A stretch of 64,000 bases of DNA, from the NCBI GenBank assembly GCA_021323395.1, contig JAJONL010000003.1, positions 1 through 64,000 of the forward strand, given 5' to 3'. This document shows, piece after piece, positions 1-9,119 of this stretch (its first letter is position 1; the number at the start of each line of letters is the position of its first letter). The position numbers and the translations under genes are program-made. The notes under the pieces were generated by a model, which was given only the letters and a program-made list of their open reading frames with translations, was not told the origin of the DNA and made no database searches. Source of the DNA: Nitrospira sp. GTDB taxonomy: Bacteria > Nitrospirota > Nitrospiria > Nitrospirales > Nitrospiraceae.

Positions 1-1010
1 CGGGAGAGGTTTCTGTCAGGGGCCGAGAACGCGCTGCGAACACGCCCGACGGACGAAGCCGCCGTGAAGGACGAGCCGATCAAGAAGCTGAAACAGAAGA
101 TCGGGGCTCTCGTCCTGGACAACGATATGTTACGGGAGGCGTTGAAGCCTACCCTTTGGACCGGAAGACATCCGACGCGTGAGAGTCACGCTGCCGGGTG
201 TCTCGGAGCGGCGGAGCTGTCAGGTGCTTGGGGTGAGCCGAGCCGGCCTGCATCGCACTGACGTGACGGAGGGGCGCCGCCGGGCGGCTGACCCGCCGTG
301 GACGGAGCGGTTGCGCGAGTGGATTCAGCAGTACCTCACCTTTGGGTATCGGCGATTGTGGGTGCTGTTGCGCTTCCGGGATGGGTTCGTCGTCAATCGG
401 AAGGCGGTCTATCGTGTGCTGAAAGAGAAGGGGTGGTTCGTGCATCAACGCGTTTCCACCCCACGTCCTCGCGTGCAAGGCTGGACCAGTCGGGCGAGTC
501 GAAGCAACGAACGGTGGGCCATGGATGTGACGCATATCGCCTGTGGGCAAGACGGCTGGGCACATCTGGCGGCGGTGATTGATTGTCATGATCGGGAAGT
601 GATCGGCTACGAGTTCGCTCTTCGGAGTCGGGCGAAGGAGGCAGCGCGCGCGGTGGAAGCCGCCTGCTTCGCACGGTTCGGGACGCTGCGACCTATGGGG
701 GCGCCTGTCCTCCGCAGCGACCACGGCTTGATCTTCCAGAGCCGTCAGTTTCGGCAAGCCTGTCGGGACTATCGATTGCCATAGGAGTTCATCACGCCGT
801 ACACGCCGGAGCAGAATGGCATCATCGAACGTTTCTTTCGCAGTCTCAAAGAAGAGTGCGTCTGGCAACACACGTTCCAGACGTTTAACGAGGCGCGCCG
901 GGTCATCCGAGACTGGATGCGGTGGTACAACCACGCCCGCCTGCATCAGGCGCTGGAGTATCGAAGCCCGGTGCAATACCGGGCCCAGCAATCAACTCAG
1001 GTGGCTTGAT
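1..1010 (+). mobile_element. IS3-family insertion sequence (5' end cut by window), OrfA remnant plus OrfB integrase interrupted by an in-frame TAG
   Basis: OrfA-like tail (KDEPIKKLKQKIGALVLDNDMLREAL) up to about 150, then an OrfB DDE integrase from 179 (RRSCQVLGVSR...RWAMDVTHIACGQDGW...LRSDHGLIF). TAG at 782-784, after which the same frame continues EFITPYTPEQNGIIERFFRSLKEECVWQHTF...YNHARLHQALEYRSPVQYR to about 1008. Confidence 0.9.
179..1008 (+). pseudogene. IS3-family OrfB transposase with premature amber stop at 782-784
   Basis: Conserved transposase sequence continues in the same frame on both sides of the TAG. Confidence 0.85.
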
Positions 1011-1067
1011 TTCACGGGAGCACTACACCTTGTCGTTGCTTTATGGCCATCGTATCTTCCGGAGTCC

Positions 1068-1120
1068 TTGACAGCCTCCATACTGAAAGCTATACTCCAC
1101 ACAGTTGATAACGGTTATCA
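1068..1120 (+). promoter_or_regulatory. sigma70-type promoter (TTGACA-N17-TATACT) with overlapping perfect 7-1-7 Fur-box-like palindrome TGATAACGGTTATCA
   Basis: -35 TTGACA 1068-1073, 17-bp spacer, -10 TATACT 1091-1096, palindrome 1106-1120 (TGATAAC-G-GTTATCA), all upstream of bfd at 1184. Confidence 0.75.
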
Positions 1121-1183
1121 GTATCGAGAATTCTTGTGCGTGCAGCGGACGAGCATCAATGATCTCAGTGGGAGATACCACTC

Positions 1184-1387
1184 ATGTATGTCTGCTTATG
1201 TAAAGGCTTGACGGAATCTGACGTGCGGGACGTCGGTCGTCAGGGTTGCCTGACCACTCGACAAATCATTGCGGAATTTGGCTTGCGCGAAAATGGGTGC
1301 TGCGGTCGTTGTGCAAAGAATATCCATGAACTTGTAACCTTGGCAAAAGACCAGCTTGAGATCTCTCAGAAACCCGTGCCTTCATAA
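1184..1387 (+). CDS. bfd: Bacterioferritin-associated ferredoxin-like (2Fe-2S)-binding protein
   Basis: MYVCLCKGLTESDV...GCCGRCAKNI: BFD-type CxC...CxxC arrangement, 67 aa. Confidence 0.9.
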   Translation: MYVCLCKGLTESDVRDVGRQGCLTTRQIIAEFGLRENGCCGRCAKNIHELVTLAKDQLEISQKPVPS

Positions 1388-1436
1388 GCCTTACATAACG
1401 GCGGCGATTGTCGTCACTTTCAAAATCAATTTCCCC

Positions 1437-2066
1437 TCATTTCTCCTTCGTGACAGGCAGATTGCCCTTCGACTCAAAACCCTTCTTCACAGCAGTGGTT
1501 ACCTCTGCGACTCGCCGTCCCAGGTCTCGAGCCCCTGCCAGCTCCTGGTCATCGATGCCGGGGCTATTGCCTTCTGTCGTTGCGGAGGCGCCAAAAGCAC
1601 CACCACCACTGACGACAATCATGTGATTCCCAAGCATCGCCGCCAGCATCGAGAGCATGGTCAATTCCTTTCCGCTTGAGATCTGTCCTCCCGTAGCAAA
1701 CGCGGCGCCTACCTTGTTCTTCAGTTTGAAATCTGGAAACACCCCAAATTTGAATTGCCAGTCATCGATAAAGGCCTTCATTTCACCAGCCATATTAGAC
1801 CAATAAACCGGAGACCCAAGAATGACGGCATCCGCAGTAAACAACTCCTCAGCCGTGACCTCCTTCACACGCTTCACTGTCACCCGCGCAGAAGAAACCG
1901 AGCGAGCTCCCTCCCCCACAGCCTTGGCCATCTGCTCGGTATGTCCCGACAGAGAATGATAAGCCACCAACACATTAATCGATAGCAGATCATCAGCTGG
2001 CTGGCCATGCACTGCGGCCGCTAGGCCAGCGGTGCATAAAGCTAACACCCGCAACAACTGAATCAT
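1437..2066 (-). CDS. Flavodoxin / WrbA-like NAD(P)H:quinone oxidoreductase family protein with signal-like N-terminus
   Basis: VLVAYHSLSGHTEQMAKAV...AVILGSPVYWSNMAGEMKAFIDDW...ATGGQISSGKE; start taken at MIQLLRVLALCTAGLAAAVHGQ. Confidence 0.85.
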   Translation of the reverse strand: MIQLLRVLALCTAGLAAAVHGQPADDLLSINVLVAYHSLSGHTEQMAKAVGEGARSVSSARVTVKRVKEVTAEELFTADAVILGSPVYWSNMAGEMKAFIDDWQFKFGVFPDFKLKNKVGAAFATGGQISSGKELTMLSMLAAMLGNHMIVVSGGGAFGASATTEGNSPGIDDQELAGARDLGRRVAEVTTAVKKGFESKGNLPVTKEK

Positions 2067-2202
2067 GGAACATCCACTAGAGGGAAATAAGATGAACTGA
2101 AACAGGTGGGACCTGATCCTCTGCAACCAGGCATTCGGTCGCATCTTCCGATCAGAAAACAATGAGCGAGGCGTGGGCAACAGTCACCGATAACACCTAT
2201 TT

Positions 2203-2388
2203 TTAGCGGCGCACTGTCTCCTCATCCATATGCTCTTCAACCGACACTTGAGTCAAAGTCCCGCGATAGTCGCATTTATGGCAACGGATTCGGAACTCCT
2301 CGATCCATTTCTCTTGTACGTATGATTGGCGACACTTTGGGCAGACGAACACGCCTCTCATATACACCACACGCCTCGTTTCCTTCAC
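2203..2388 (-). CDS. Small zinc-ribbon-like protein
   Basis: Two CxxC pairs: FVCPKCRQSY ... IRCHKCDYRG. Confidence 0.55.
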   Translation of the reverse strand: MKETRRVVYMRGVFVCPKCRQSYVQEKWIEEFRIRCHKCDYRGTLTQVSVEEHMDEETVRR

Positions 2389-2449
2389 AAGTTCCTCCTT
2401 TCATATCAAATAATGCATTGAGGATGGCATAGGGGCCGGCGGAATTGCA

Positions 2450-2466
2450 AGACAGGTATGATGTAC
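2450..2466. repeat. 17-bp direct repeat AGACAGGTATGATGTAC, copy 1
   Basis: Identical to 3554-3570; the pair brackets the transposase remnant. Confidence 0.85.
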
Positions 2467-2502
2467 GCGATCGCGAATGTCCCGAACCGATTCCACGGAT
2501 GA

Positions 2503-3450
2503 TCAGGCTTCGGCTTGGACCAAGGGCCGTGGTCTTCGAGGGGACTTCGGACTCACGAGGGAGGGAGGCCGTTTCACGATGCGCTGATAGCTCAGGCGGC
2601 GGTCGCCATGGAGCATGCGCATGGTGCCATCCACCCGCTCCTCCACAAGGACGTGGTCCTGGATTTGGTAGAGCTGGCGATCTTGCAGGGTGTGAAAGCG
2701 CCGTTCGATGCGGCCCTTGGCCTGCGGCGAGTGCGCGGGAATCAGCTCGACTCCCAGCTCCCGGCGCGCCCGTCCAAACTGGCTCATCGGCGCCATGCCG
2801 GCCCATTGTTCCTCGACGCTCGGTTCGGCCGGGGAGCGATACGTCGTATGTGTATCGCGTACACGGCGAGGGGAATCCCGTACGGCTTCACGTACCGCGG
2901 GAAACTGTCGAGGGCCGACCACGTCCCCTCATACTCGTAGAAACGGGCAAAGACCCGACTGCTCGCCTCATCGATGTAGCCCATGAGCATGCATCGCGGG
3001 CCACGCCCCTCCAACCACGCGGGATGCGAGCCCTCCAGTTGCACCACCTCGCCGGGATGGGCGCGCCGCGCTCGCCACGTCCGGTGCGGACGAGGCCGGC
3101 GCCGGAAATGCTCCACCCCCTGCGCCCGCAGCCAGCGCCGCAGCGTCCGTCTCATCCCTGAGCGTGAGGCCAGCTGCTCCACCGCCAATGTCGGCCCAAG
3201 ATCGCTAGAGTGCCGCCCATAGAGCGCACGAACCTGCCGCCGGCAAGCGGCTGGCTTCCGCCGGTTCGACGGCGTGCCGCGGCTCCGATGCGCCAACCCC
3301 TGATCGCCATCGGCTCGCAGTCGGTGGCTGAGGCGCCGAATAGGGCGCTCCGTGAGCCCTCAGACCTCACTGGCCTGTCGTGGCGTGAGCTGTTGCTCGA
3401 TAACTTGGCGAATCACATGGACCCTCCGCAGTTCGCTCCCCCTCATGACA
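2503..3450 (-). pseudogene. Decayed ISNCY/IS1202-like transposase
   Basis: Transposase-like fragments spread over different minus frames (LTERPIRRLSHRLRADGDQGLAHRSRG; HPGEVVQLEGSHPAWLEGRGPRCMLMGYIDEASSRVFARFYEYEGTWSALDSF; GRARRELGVELIPAHSPQAKGRIERRFHTLQDR), with a stop and a frameshift between them. Confidence 0.8.
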
Positions 3451-3553
3451 ATCCTGTCCTCTCCGACCATCCTGCCCTCCCCTCGTGAGAGCCGGCAGTG
3501 TATAGAGGACATTTCTCCTGTGGGAGAGGCGGACATTATCATTGTGGGATTAC

Positions 3554-3570
3554 AGACAGGTATGATGTAC
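3554..3570. repeat. 17-bp direct repeat AGACAGGTATGATGTAC, copy 2
   Basis: Identical to 2450-2466. Confidence 0.85.
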
Positions 3571-3624
3571 ATTTGGACCGCCGCTCAGCTTGACGACCCA
3601 TGAAGAGCCCGATAGGATGCGGCC

Positions 3625-4092
3625 ATGAGAAAGGACGTCGCATGTCGACTGCTGAGAAGACTCACGCGAGGTGTCGTCGTGCTGTGCATCTGGACGATCG
3701 GACTTTCCATCGAAGGTAGAACGGCAGACTCTCCCCCCGAAACCCTCATTACGGTCAAGACGCCGCAAGGCGCGCTGATCCAGGCTGAACAAGGGTTGAT
3801 GTTCCGAGAACGGCTGGCAGATGATCGCGGCATGTTGTTCATTTTCGGTGACGCTCAACCTTGGACGTTTTGGATGAAAAACACCAAGATCCCGCTGGAT
3901 ATCATCTGGATGGACGGGAAGAAAACGATCGTCCATATCGAACGGAACGTCCCTATCTGCACGAGGCAAGACGATGGCTGCCCTCAATACCACTCAGATG
4001 AAGGGGCGCTCTATGTCCTGGAACTCGGCGGAGGACGGGCGTCAGCGCTGCAACTCCAACGCGGCATGCGGCTGAGTTTCAAGCAGCCTTGA
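3625..4092 (+). CDS. DUF192 family secreted protein
   Basis: GLMFRERLADDRGMLFIF...WTFWMKNTKIPLDIIWMD...ALYVLELGGG. Confidence 0.85.
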   Translation: MRKDVACRLLRRLTRGVVVLCIWTIGLSIEGRTADSPPETLITVKTPQGALIQAEQGLMFRERLADDRGMLFIFGDAQPWTFWMKNTKIPLDIIWMDGKKTIVHIERNVPICTRQDDGCPQYHSDEGALYVLELGGGRASALQLQRGMRLSFKQP

Positions 4093-4716
4093 CCGACCGA
4101 GACAGTTGAGTCTTCGCGGCAGCCGTCGTCGCATGACGCCTAGCTACAAATTCGCCAATTCGTTCGAGCAGTCGCCGATCGTCCTGCACAACCGGCATCA
4201 AGGCAGCTTTTCCACGGCAAACAACGAGAGCTCGTCACTGCGACTACCGTAGCGGCCCGCAGTTCACCTCTCAGCAAGACCTCGCCGGTCTCACCGTGAC
4301 GGACGACCCGCTCCCGATCAACTAGGACGCCGGCGCCGATCAGTAGGTGCCGGACCACATCAGGAATGTACAGCTGTCCTCGCGCGATCAACCATCCGCC
4401 GATGATCAGCGTGTCGAGATCGTAAAAAGAAGAACCATACGCCGAGCCAGGACAGGCCATCGAGCCAGGACTGAGCCAGATGCGGAACGTGACTCACCAA
4501 TCCACTTCGCGCAACCAGTGTTGCGAGAATACGAGCTGCAAACCCACGCCACCGGTATAGAGTTAGAATCGACGGCGCCGACCGACCCCGCCGAGAAAGC
4601 AGCGTCGTCACATCAAGCAAGATCCCACCCACTCCGTGTCGCGGCTACCGTCAGCATCGCGAGGTTCATGGGCGGGTCACCTGATCAGGAAGGAAGCCAT
4701 ATGGAGATGTTTCTGT

Positions 4717-6900
4717 CTAAGGCCGTTCTTGCCACGAGCGAACGCGTCGCACCGTGATGACGCCATCGACCTTTTCAATCGCCTTGAGAACTCGGCTGAC
4801 ATGCGCGGTATCCATGACTTCGACGATGAAGTCCAGCATCGCCTTTCGGTCCTCGCGCGTCGTAATTTCAGCGCGACTGATGTTGGCTTGGCACTCCGAA
4901 ATGGCCGTCGAGACATGCGCTAACACCCCCGTTTTGTCCACGGCGATGACGGATATTTTCACGGCATGAGTGCTGGGGGTAGAGTGGTCCCATTCCACCT
5001 CGACCAGCCGATTCTTATCATAATCCAACGCTTCCAAGTTGGGACAATCAACGGTATGGATGGTGAGTCCACGGCCCCGCGTGATGTATCCCAAAATGCG
5101 ATCGCCCGGCACAGGATTGCAGCAGCGCGACAACTGCATCAGCAAGTCCCGTGCGCCTTTGACCTGCACCCCTGCGTCATCCGGCCGACCGATTACCGAT
5201 TTCGGCACGGTCGGCGCTTCCGGCACGACCGCCAGGCTCGCTGTCGGTACCGCTGGAACCAGTTTACTCATCACTTGTGAAGTCGGTAGGTGCCCGAACC
5301 CGACAGCGGCTGCCAACTCCTCCGTGGTCTCGTGGCCGGCCTGCTTCGCCACGGCGAGAAGCTGATCCGAACGCATCATCTGAGCCGGCGCCAAACCGTG
5401 CCGGCGGAACTCCGCCTCCAACAACCGTTTTCCAATTTCGATGCTGCGGGTCTGTTCCTCCGCTTTGATCCAATGTTTGATCTTGGTTTTCGCCCGCGAA
5501 GTTCGCACGAACTTGAGCCAGTCGCGGTGAGGTGTTTGGTTGGCGGCGGTCAGAATCTCCACCATATCGCCGCTTTCCATCATATGTTTGAGCGGGACAA
5601 TCTTGCCGTTGACCTTGGCCCCTACGCAGTGGTCCCCGATCTCAGTATGCACGGAATAGGCAAAATCGACAGGCGTGGAACCCTTGGGAAGTTCCTTCAC
5701 CATACCTTGCGGGGTAAAGACGTAGACGACATCATGGAAGAGGTCCAGCTTGACCGAATCCATAAACTGGCGATTGTCCGGCAAATCTTGATTCCATTCG
5801 ACGAACTGTCGCAACCAACTGAACACCTTCCCGTCCTTCTCATCGATGCGGCCATGTTCCTTGTATTTCCAATGGGCGGCAATGCCCTGCTCCGACACCC
5901 GATGCATTTCCTCCGTGCGGATCTGAAATTCGACATGTTCTCCCTTAGGTCCCGCCACGGTGGTATGGAGCGACTGATAGAGATTTGATTTTGGAATGGC
6001 GATGTAATCCTTGAATCGGCCCGGCAGAGGCCGCCAAAGAGAATGAATCACGCCTAGGAGCGCATAGCAGTTCATTTTGATGTCGGTAATGATGCGCAGC
6101 GCTGCCAGGTCGTATACCTCCTCAAATGAAATGGACTGCTTCTCCATCTTCTGATAAATGCCATACAAATGCTTCGGCCGACCCGAAACCTCACCTTGTA
6201 ACCCTGCCTCCGCCATGGCCGCTTTCACCACATCAATGACTTCCAGAATATATTTCTGCCGGTCGTCGTCCCGCTTCGCCACGAGGACCCGTAAGGACTC
6301 GTACACGTCCGGCTTCAAATGTTTCAGACAGAGATCTTCCAGTTCGTTCTTAATCCAGCCGATCCCGAGTCGGTTGGCAAGCGGGGCATAGATTTCCAGC
6401 GTCTCTTGAGCGATTTCCTGCCGCTTGGGTTCACTGAGATATTCCAAGGTCCGCATATTGTGCAGCCGGTCCGCCAACTTGATCAACACAACGCGGATAT
6501 CGTCGGCCATCGACAGCAGCATCTTGCGAAAATTCTCCGCCTGCTTTTCTTCATAATTGCGGAAGGTGATCTTGCCGATCTTGGTGACGCCATCGACCAA
6601 ATGCACCACGTCCCTCCCAAACCGCTGCTCCAATTCCATGGGCGTGGCGAGGGTATCCTCCAGGGTGTCGTGCAGAAGGCCGGCAACAATGGCGGTCACG
6701 TCGGTCTTGAGATGTGTCAGCAACCCGGCCACCGCGAGAGGATGCCGGAGGTAGGGCTCGCCTGATCGCCGCGTCTGTCCCTCATGTGCCTTGGCGGAAA
6801 AATCATAGGCCCGGCGCACGAGGTCCAAATCGGCCTCGACGTTATAACTCTTCACCCGTTCGATCAATTGACCAAGATCTGTCACCGTCTCGTGCGGCAT
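4717..6900 (-). CDS. rsh: Bifunctional (p)ppGpp synthetase/hydrolase (RelA/SpoT, Rsh)
   Basis: HD domain (LRHPLAVAGLLTHLKTDVTAIVAGLLHDTLEDT), synthetase (KSNLYQSLHTTVAGPKGEHVEFQIRT), TGS and ACT regions. Confidence 0.97.
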   Translation of the reverse strand: MPHETVTDLGQLIERVKSYNVEADLDLVRRAYDFSAKAHEGQTRRSGEPYLRHPLAVAGLLTHLKTDVTAIVAGLLHDTLEDTLATPMELEQRFGRDVVHLVDGVTKIGKITFRNYEEKQAENFRKMLLSMADDIRVVLIKLADRLHNMRTLEYLSEPKRQEIAQETLEIYAPLANRLGIGWIKNELEDLCLKHLKPDVYESLRVLVAKRDDDRQKYILEVIDVVKAAMAEAGLQGEVSGRPKHLYGIYQKMEKQSISFEEVYDLAALRIITDIKMNCYALLGVIHSLWRPLPGRFKDYIAIPKSNLYQSLHTTVAGPKGEHVEFQIRTEEMHRVSEQGIAAHWKYKEHGRIDEKDGKVFSWLRQFVEWNQDLPDNRQFMDSVKLDLFHDVVYVFTPQGMVKELPKGSTPVDFAYSVHTEIGDHCVGAKVNGKIVPLKHMMESGDMVEILTAANQTPHRDWLKFVRTSRAKTKIKHWIKAEEQTRSIEIGKRLLEAEFRRHGLAPAQMMRSDQLLAVAKQAGHETTEELAAAVGFGHLPTSQVMSKLVPAVPTASLAVVPEAPTVPKSVIGRPDDAGVQVKGARDLLMQLSRCCNPVPGDRILGYITRGRGLTIHTVDCPNLEALDYDKNRLVEVEWDHSTPSTHAVKISVIAVDKTGVLAHVSTAISECQANISRAEITTREDRKAMLDFIVEVMDTAHVSRVLKAIEKVDGVITVRRVRSWQERP

Positions 6901-6902
6901 AC

Positions 6903-8609
6903 TTACGACACCTCACCGCTCATACGAAGAGCCTTGATACGCAGCTGAACCCGATCATAGCCATTCCAGTGGTTCCGCTCAGGACTGAACGCTAAATCGA
7001 CCGCTCGGCCGGACTGGAGACCTAGATCTCCCAACGGCCCCATACGGAAACCAATGCCGTCAAAAATGTAGGATCGGCCTTGTCGCACCCGCAGCTTGAG
7101 ATGCTTTTCGCCGACGACCCGCACGTCCACCACATCAAGGCCTCGCACCGCCAACGTGGGTTCCGGGTTGCCGGCCCCGAAGGGATGCAGCGACTCAAGT
7201 TCCTGAATCAAGCTGAAATTGACATCCGTGAGATTCACCTCGGCATCGACGTGCAACGTCGGCACAGTACGAACGGCTCCGGACCATCGGGCGGCCAGTG
7301 CGCAAAATCGGCGGCGAAATTCCTCTAAGCGCGATTCCTTGATGGTCAACCCCGCGGCGCTCGGATGACCGCCGTAGGCCTCCAGTAGATCCCGGCACTC
7401 GGACAATGCCTGATACAAATCGAACCCCTCCACCGTCCTGGCTGATCCTTTGCCGATCCCCTCCCCGTTCATTGCGATGACGATACTGGGGCGATGAAAG
7501 CGATCCACCAACCGGGCGGCAACAATCCCGACGACACCCAGATGCCAGTCGCGCGAACCCAGCACAATTGCGGCGCTCGGCTCGTTCTCCTGCAAACAGG
7601 CGCACGCCTCGCTGGTAATCCCTGCTTCGATTTGCTGGCGCTGTCGATTGAGCTGCTCCAGCTGCTCGGCAATCTGTACCGCCTCCTGCGCGGATTCCGT
7701 CGTCAAGAGTCGTACGCACGTCATGGCATGGTCCAACCGGCCCGCCGCATTCAAGCGAGGGCCAAGGCGAAAACCAACAGTTTCGCTCGTGCAGGCATTC
7801 GTAATGCCCGCTACTTGCTTCAGAGCACGAATACCGCAGCGGTCGCCACGCGTAATCTGCCTGAGTCCCTCTCGAACCAGGATGCGATTTTCATCCTGAA
7901 GCGGCACGATGTCGGCCACCGTCGCCAGGGCCACGAGATCCAGGCAAGAGGCCGGATCTACGGCACCGGACCCGTATCGCTGCTGATAGGCCGAGACCAC
8001 TTTATAGGCCAGTCCTGCCGAACATAGTCCCTTGAATGGATAAATCGCGTCACGCCGGTGTGGATTGAGCACTGCAAGTGCCGAAGGCATCGGGGCATCG
8101 GTCTGGTGATGGTCCGTCACCACCACATCGACGCCAAGCTGATTGGCAATGGTAATTTCATGATGGGAGGTGGTACCGCAATCGGACGTCACCAGCAAAG
8201 TAATGCCTTCCTGCGCTAAACGTCGAATCGCTCCTTCGTTCAAACCGTATCCTTCGGCAAGCCTATGCGGAATGTAGCCGCACGCATTCCCCCCCAGGCC
8301 TTGATAAAAGGACAGGTAAAGACTCGTAGCCGACACTCCATCGACATCATAATCCCCATAAAAACACACTCGCTCTTGCCGACAGAGGGCCAGGTGCAAC
8401 CGCTCCACGGCCCGGTCCATGTCGGGAATCAAGAAAGGATCGTGGAGTCGGTCTTGAGTGCTGCACATCCATCGACTCCCCTCGTCGGCAGTCGTCACGC
8501 CTCGGGCCAGCAATACGGAAGCCGTCACGGTCGAGATCGAGAGGAGACGTGACAAATTAGTCTGCAATGCGATATTCGACGGTCGGAACACCCACAGTCT
8601 TTCCTGCAT
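6903..8609 (-). CDS. recJ: Single-stranded-DNA-specific exonuclease RecJ
   Basis: CFYGDYDVDGVSATSLY, TSDCGTTSHHE, VVVTDHHQTD, HPSAAGLTI; start taken at MQERLWVF. Confidence 0.93.
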   Translation of the reverse strand: MQERLWVFRPSNIALQTNLSRLLSISTVTASVLLARGVTTADEGSRWMCSTQDRLHDPFLIPDMDRAVERLHLALCRQERVCFYGDYDVDGVSATSLYLSFYQGLGGNACGYIPHRLAEGYGLNEGAIRRLAQEGITLLVTSDCGTTSHHEITIANQLGVDVVVTDHHQTDAPMPSALAVLNPHRRDAIYPFKGLCSAGLAYKVVSAYQQRYGSGAVDPASCLDLVALATVADIVPLQDENRILVREGLRQITRGDRCGIRALKQVAGITNACTSETVGFRLGPRLNAAGRLDHAMTCVRLLTTESAQEAVQIAEQLEQLNRQRQQIEAGITSEACACLQENEPSAAIVLGSRDWHLGVVGIVAARLVDRFHRPSIVIAMNGEGIGKGSARTVEGFDLYQALSECRDLLEAYGGHPSAAGLTIKESRLEEFRRRFCALAARWSGAVRTVPTLHVDAEVNLTDVNFSLIQELESLHPFGAGNPEPTLAVRGLDVVDVRVVGEKHLKLRVRQGRSYIFDGIGFRMGPLGDLGLQSGRAVDLAFSPERNHWNGYDRVQLRIKALRMSGEVS

Positions 8610-8793
8610 GGATCCTCTATTTCTACGGGAAAATTCAGAAGTTACTGAGAAGTAAGGGGAATGGTATCGACTCACCCCATTTTTGTCAAACGGGTGATTA
8701 TTCAGAAAGCGAAACCGAGAACGTAGAGAGGCTGGGTACTGCTGCGGACGAAGGAGGGGCTGGACCCCGATAGGGCAGGAGCCAAAACGACCG

Positions 8794-8828
8794 CCAAAAG
8801 GGAAGGGTATTATTCCCCTCCCTTTTGG
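8794..8828 (-). terminator. Hairpin overlapping the 3' end of the Pup/UBact-like gene
   Basis: CCAAAAGGGAAGGG (8794-8807) vs CCCCTCCCTTTTGG (8815-8828), near-perfect inverted repeat that includes the last codons. Confidence 0.55.
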
Positions 8829-9007
8829 ACATAATTCTTCACGAACTCTTCGGCATTTTTTTCTAGCACATCGTCGATTTCATCGACCAGCTTGTCGATG
8901 TCCTCCTTCATTTTCTTGCCGGACTCGACGACTTTAGGATTCGGTTTGACCTCTTCCTTGTTATGGGATTCTTTCCTGGATTCCGGTCTCCTCTCCTGTT
9001 TCTCCAT
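8810..9007 (-). CDS. Prokaryotic ubiquitin-like protein (Pup/UBact type) ending QKGGE
   Basis: 65 aa, charged low-complexity N-terminus and C-terminus LVDEIDDVLEKNAEEFVKNYVQKGGE, matching the Pup C-terminal signature with terminal GGE. Confidence 0.9.
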   Translation of the reverse strand: MEKQERRPESRKESHNKEEVKPNPKVVESGKKMKEDIDKLVDEIDDVLEKNAEEFVKNYVQKGGE

Positions 9008-9119
9008 CGGAGCACCTCCAGTCAGTCAGACACCGCCATAGCCCACGCTCTCTCGTCACCTTACCCTAGGGCCGCCGAACGCGTCAAGCCGATGGTCTAG
9101 GAGCAGAATCGCCACCGGG

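Noticed and set aside
149-991. 280-aa minus-strand ORF opposite the IS3 transposase
   Set aside because: Antisense shadow of a clear transposase frame; low-complexity Arg/Pro-rich composition.
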